A stretch of DNA of 64,000 nucleotides, taken from positions 1-64,000 of the forward strand of contig NZ_QJRJ01000069.1 of NCBI RefSeq assembly GCF_003254625.1, written 5' to 3'. Position 1 is the stretch's first letter. Every line of letters begins with the position of its first letter. Of this stretch, positions 62,802-64,000 are shown in pieces. Origin of the DNA: Flavobacterium ginsenosidimutans. GTDB taxonomy: Bacteria > Bacteroidota > Bacteroidia > Flavobacteriales > Flavobacteriaceae. Under the pieces are notes generated by a model, which had not been told where the DNA came from, made no database searches, and saw only the letters and a program-made list of their open reading frames with translations. Both the position numbers and the translations under genes were made by a program.

Positions 62802-63569
62802 ATGAACGATTTAGTATCTATTTTAACACCAACATTTAATACTGAAAAGTTCATTAGATTAACAATAGAATCTGCTAAAAATCAAACCTATACAAATTGG
62901 GAAATGATTTTGATTGATGATGCTTCTACAGATAATACGGTTGCTATAATTGAGGAATTTGTTAAAAAAGACAGCCGAATAAAGCTTTTCAAATTACTAG
63001 AAAATCGCGGAAATGGTTTTGCCAGAAACGCCGCTTTAGAAAAAGCCACAGGAAAATATATCGCCTATTTAGACGCTGATGATTTATGGTTTCCTGAGAA
63101 ATTAGAAAAGCAAATTCAATTTTTAAAAGCAAATAATTTGCACTTTACTTTTAGCTTTTACAATTCTATTGATGAGAACGGAAATGATTTGAATAGAAAA
63201 GTAGAATCACCAAATCCGTTGACTTATAAACAATTGTTTTTCTGCAATTATGTTGGCAATTTGACAGCCATTTATGACGCAGATTATTTTGGGAAAATCA
63301 CTCTAGAGACGTCGCAAAAAAGACAAGATTGGAGAATATGGCTTACAATTTTAAAACAAATTAAAATAGCAAAACCAGTTCCAGAATCTTTAGCTTTTTA
63401 CAGAATTAGAAAAGATTCTGTTTCCTCTTCAAAATTTAAATTGATCAAACATAATTTTGGTGTTTACAGGGAATTTCATGGGTATAATCTTGTTTTTTCT
63501 GTTTTATTGATGATAAGGTTTTTGTTTACTCAATTGATAATCAAACCAAAATATATAAAGAAGATTTAA
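62802..63569 (+). CDS. Family 2 glycosyltransferase
   Basis: 255 residues. VSILTPTFNTEKFIRLTIES, WEMILIDDASTDNTVAIIEE and NGFARNAALEKATGKYIAYL, then DADDLWFPEKLEKQ, are the GT-A signature with the catalytic-site DAD. The C-terminal half has a hydrophobic segment near residues 225-245, suggesting membrane association. 30 bases after the SDR gene. Confidence 0.86.
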   Translation: MNDLVSILTPTFNTEKFIRLTIESAKNQTYTNWEMILIDDASTDNTVAIIEEFVKKDSRIKLFKLLENRGNGFARNAALEKATGKYIAYLDADDLWFPEKLEKQIQFLKANNLHFTFSFYNSIDENGNDLNRKVESPNPLTYKQLFFCNYVGNLTAIYDADYFGKITLETSQKRQDWRIWLTILKQIKIAKPVPESLAFYRIRKDSVSSSKFKLIKHNFGVYREFHGYNLVFSVLLMIRFLFTQLIIKPKYIKKI

Positions 63570-63577
63570 AATCCTTC

Positions 63578-63598
63578 AAGGTCGCAATTTGCGACCTT
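63578..63598. repeat. Palindrome AAGGTCGCAATTTGCGACCTT
   Basis: Perfect 10-bp arms around one T, located 9 bases after the glycosyltransferase stop and 7 bases from the convergent ORF6N stop. It has no T-run, so a terminator role is weak. Confidence 0.7.
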
Positions 63599-63604
63599 AG
63601 ATAA

Positions 63605-64000
63605 TTATTTTTTATATCCAATTTTCACTCTTTCAGATTCATTTTCTTTCTTTTCAGTTAATTCATCTAAATAAGAAAATACCAATTCAATATTCTTATC
63701 ATGATTCTCTAACTTCTTCTGAATCTGTAAAATATCAACTTTTATTTCTGTTGTATCGAGAAGCATTTGTCTCACTTTTGTGAAAATACGCATGATTTGA
63801 ATATTGGTTTGAATGGCTTTGTCGCTTTTTAAGATACTTGAAAGCATTAAAATGCCATGTTCTGTAAAAACAAAAGGCAGATATTTTTGATATTTACCTC
63901 TTCCTTTCTCTAAGGTCACAATTTGTGACCTTAGAGAATCATATTCTATTTTAGTAAGTTCAAACATAAAATCTTCCGGAAATCGGGATAAATTTCTTTT
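63605..64000 (-). CDS. ORF6N domain-containing protein (partial, 5' end beyond window)
   Basis: The frame continues upstream of the Met at 63967 to the right edge (RFPEDFMFELTKIEYDSLRS), so the true start is outside. 131 residues are visible. ORF6N signature: LPFVFTEHGILMLSSILKSD, then AIQTNIQIMRIFTKVRQMLL. A coiled-coil tail with charged end (LTEKKENESERVKIGYKK) follows. ORF6N is a phage-derived DNA-binding domain, function unknown in bacteria. A palindrome lies in the LRSQIVT codons. Confidence 0.85.
   Translation of the reverse strand, partial: KRNLSRFPEDFMFELTKIEYDSLRSQIVTLEKGRGKYQKYLPFVFTEHGILMLSSILKSDKAIQTNIQIMRIFTKVRQMLLDTTEIKVDILQIQKKLENHDKNIELVFSYLDELTEKKENESERVKIGYKK
63907..63937. 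repeat. Palindrome inside the ORF6N gene
   Basis: Perfect 15-bp arms TCTCTAAGGTCACAA/TTGTGACCTTAGAGA around one T, encoding SLRSQIVTLE. Same family as the palindrome at 63578. Confidence 0.75.

Overview
The window reads as chromosomal DNA of a gliding-type flavobacterium (Bacteroidota, family Flavobacteriaceae, most like Flavobacterium). The reasons are the AT-rich base composition, promoters with the Bacteroidota -7 element TAnnTTTG, weak or absent Shine-Dalgarno sequences, type IX secretion (T9SS) partners and C-terminal sorting domains, and family markers such as DUF4175, GxxExxY, CCDC81-type HU plus SPOR, and GH3 proteins. Almost all of it is vertically inherited core genome. The exceptions are a REP-associated transposase, a toxin-antitoxin pair, a surface-polysaccharide cluster and an ORF6N gene at the right edge.

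Layout. 1-7415 (minus strand): a secretion cluster made of a PorP/SprF-like protein with a very long 17/51-residue repeat tail that runs off the left edge, a type-B-CTD surface protein, two secreted proteins of unknown role and a beta-helix protein. 7851-11083: holB, a DoxX-like gene, an acyl-CoA thioesterase and recA, followed by a hairpin-rich stretch with a 34-residue basic ORF. 11660-22407: plsC-like, GxxExxY, trpS, dprA, an HU/SPOR envelope protein, a PIF1-type helicase, an OmpH/Skp-like lipoprotein and a methyltransferase. 22408-25972: mnmG and ybeY, surrounded by eleven parS-like 16-mers (TGTTnCACGTGnAACA type) and a 27-28-copy 14-bp minisatellite. This looks like the chromosomal centromere region, so the window is probably origin-proximal. 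25969-37322: DUF4175, gltX, a stomatin-like protein, a YtxH/holin-like/small-protein stress cluster, a 1.3-kb AT-rich desert and an unusually long glnS. 37465-48372: toxin-antitoxin pair, folB, tRNA-Cys, a large inverted repeat, lysE-type/GIN/rnr operon, rpiB, tex, a GH8 glycosidase gene broken by a stop codon next to its signal peptide, and tatA. 48585-53065: a membrane protein, a GH3 enzyme, a RAYT transposase and a nucleosidase-like protein. 53074-63569: a polysaccharide locus (chain-length protein, Wzx flippase, four glycosyltransferases, Wzy-like polymerase, ligase/polymerase-like protein, UDP-glucuronate decarboxylase). 63605-64000: an ORF6N gene cut by the edge.

How they work together. 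DNA maintenance and segregation genes (holB, recA, dprA, PIF1 helicase, parS sites) lie with translation genes (trpS, gltX, glnS, mnmG, ybeY, tRNA-Cys) and envelope biogenesis genes. The most notable items are the parS/minisatellite block, with one parS forming the last codons of ybeY, the repeat-tailed PorP-like protein, the nonsense codon in GH8, palindromes embedded in the RAYT and ORF6N genes, and three 30-bp near-copies in the AT desert. All functional calls are from reading motifs; no database search was run.
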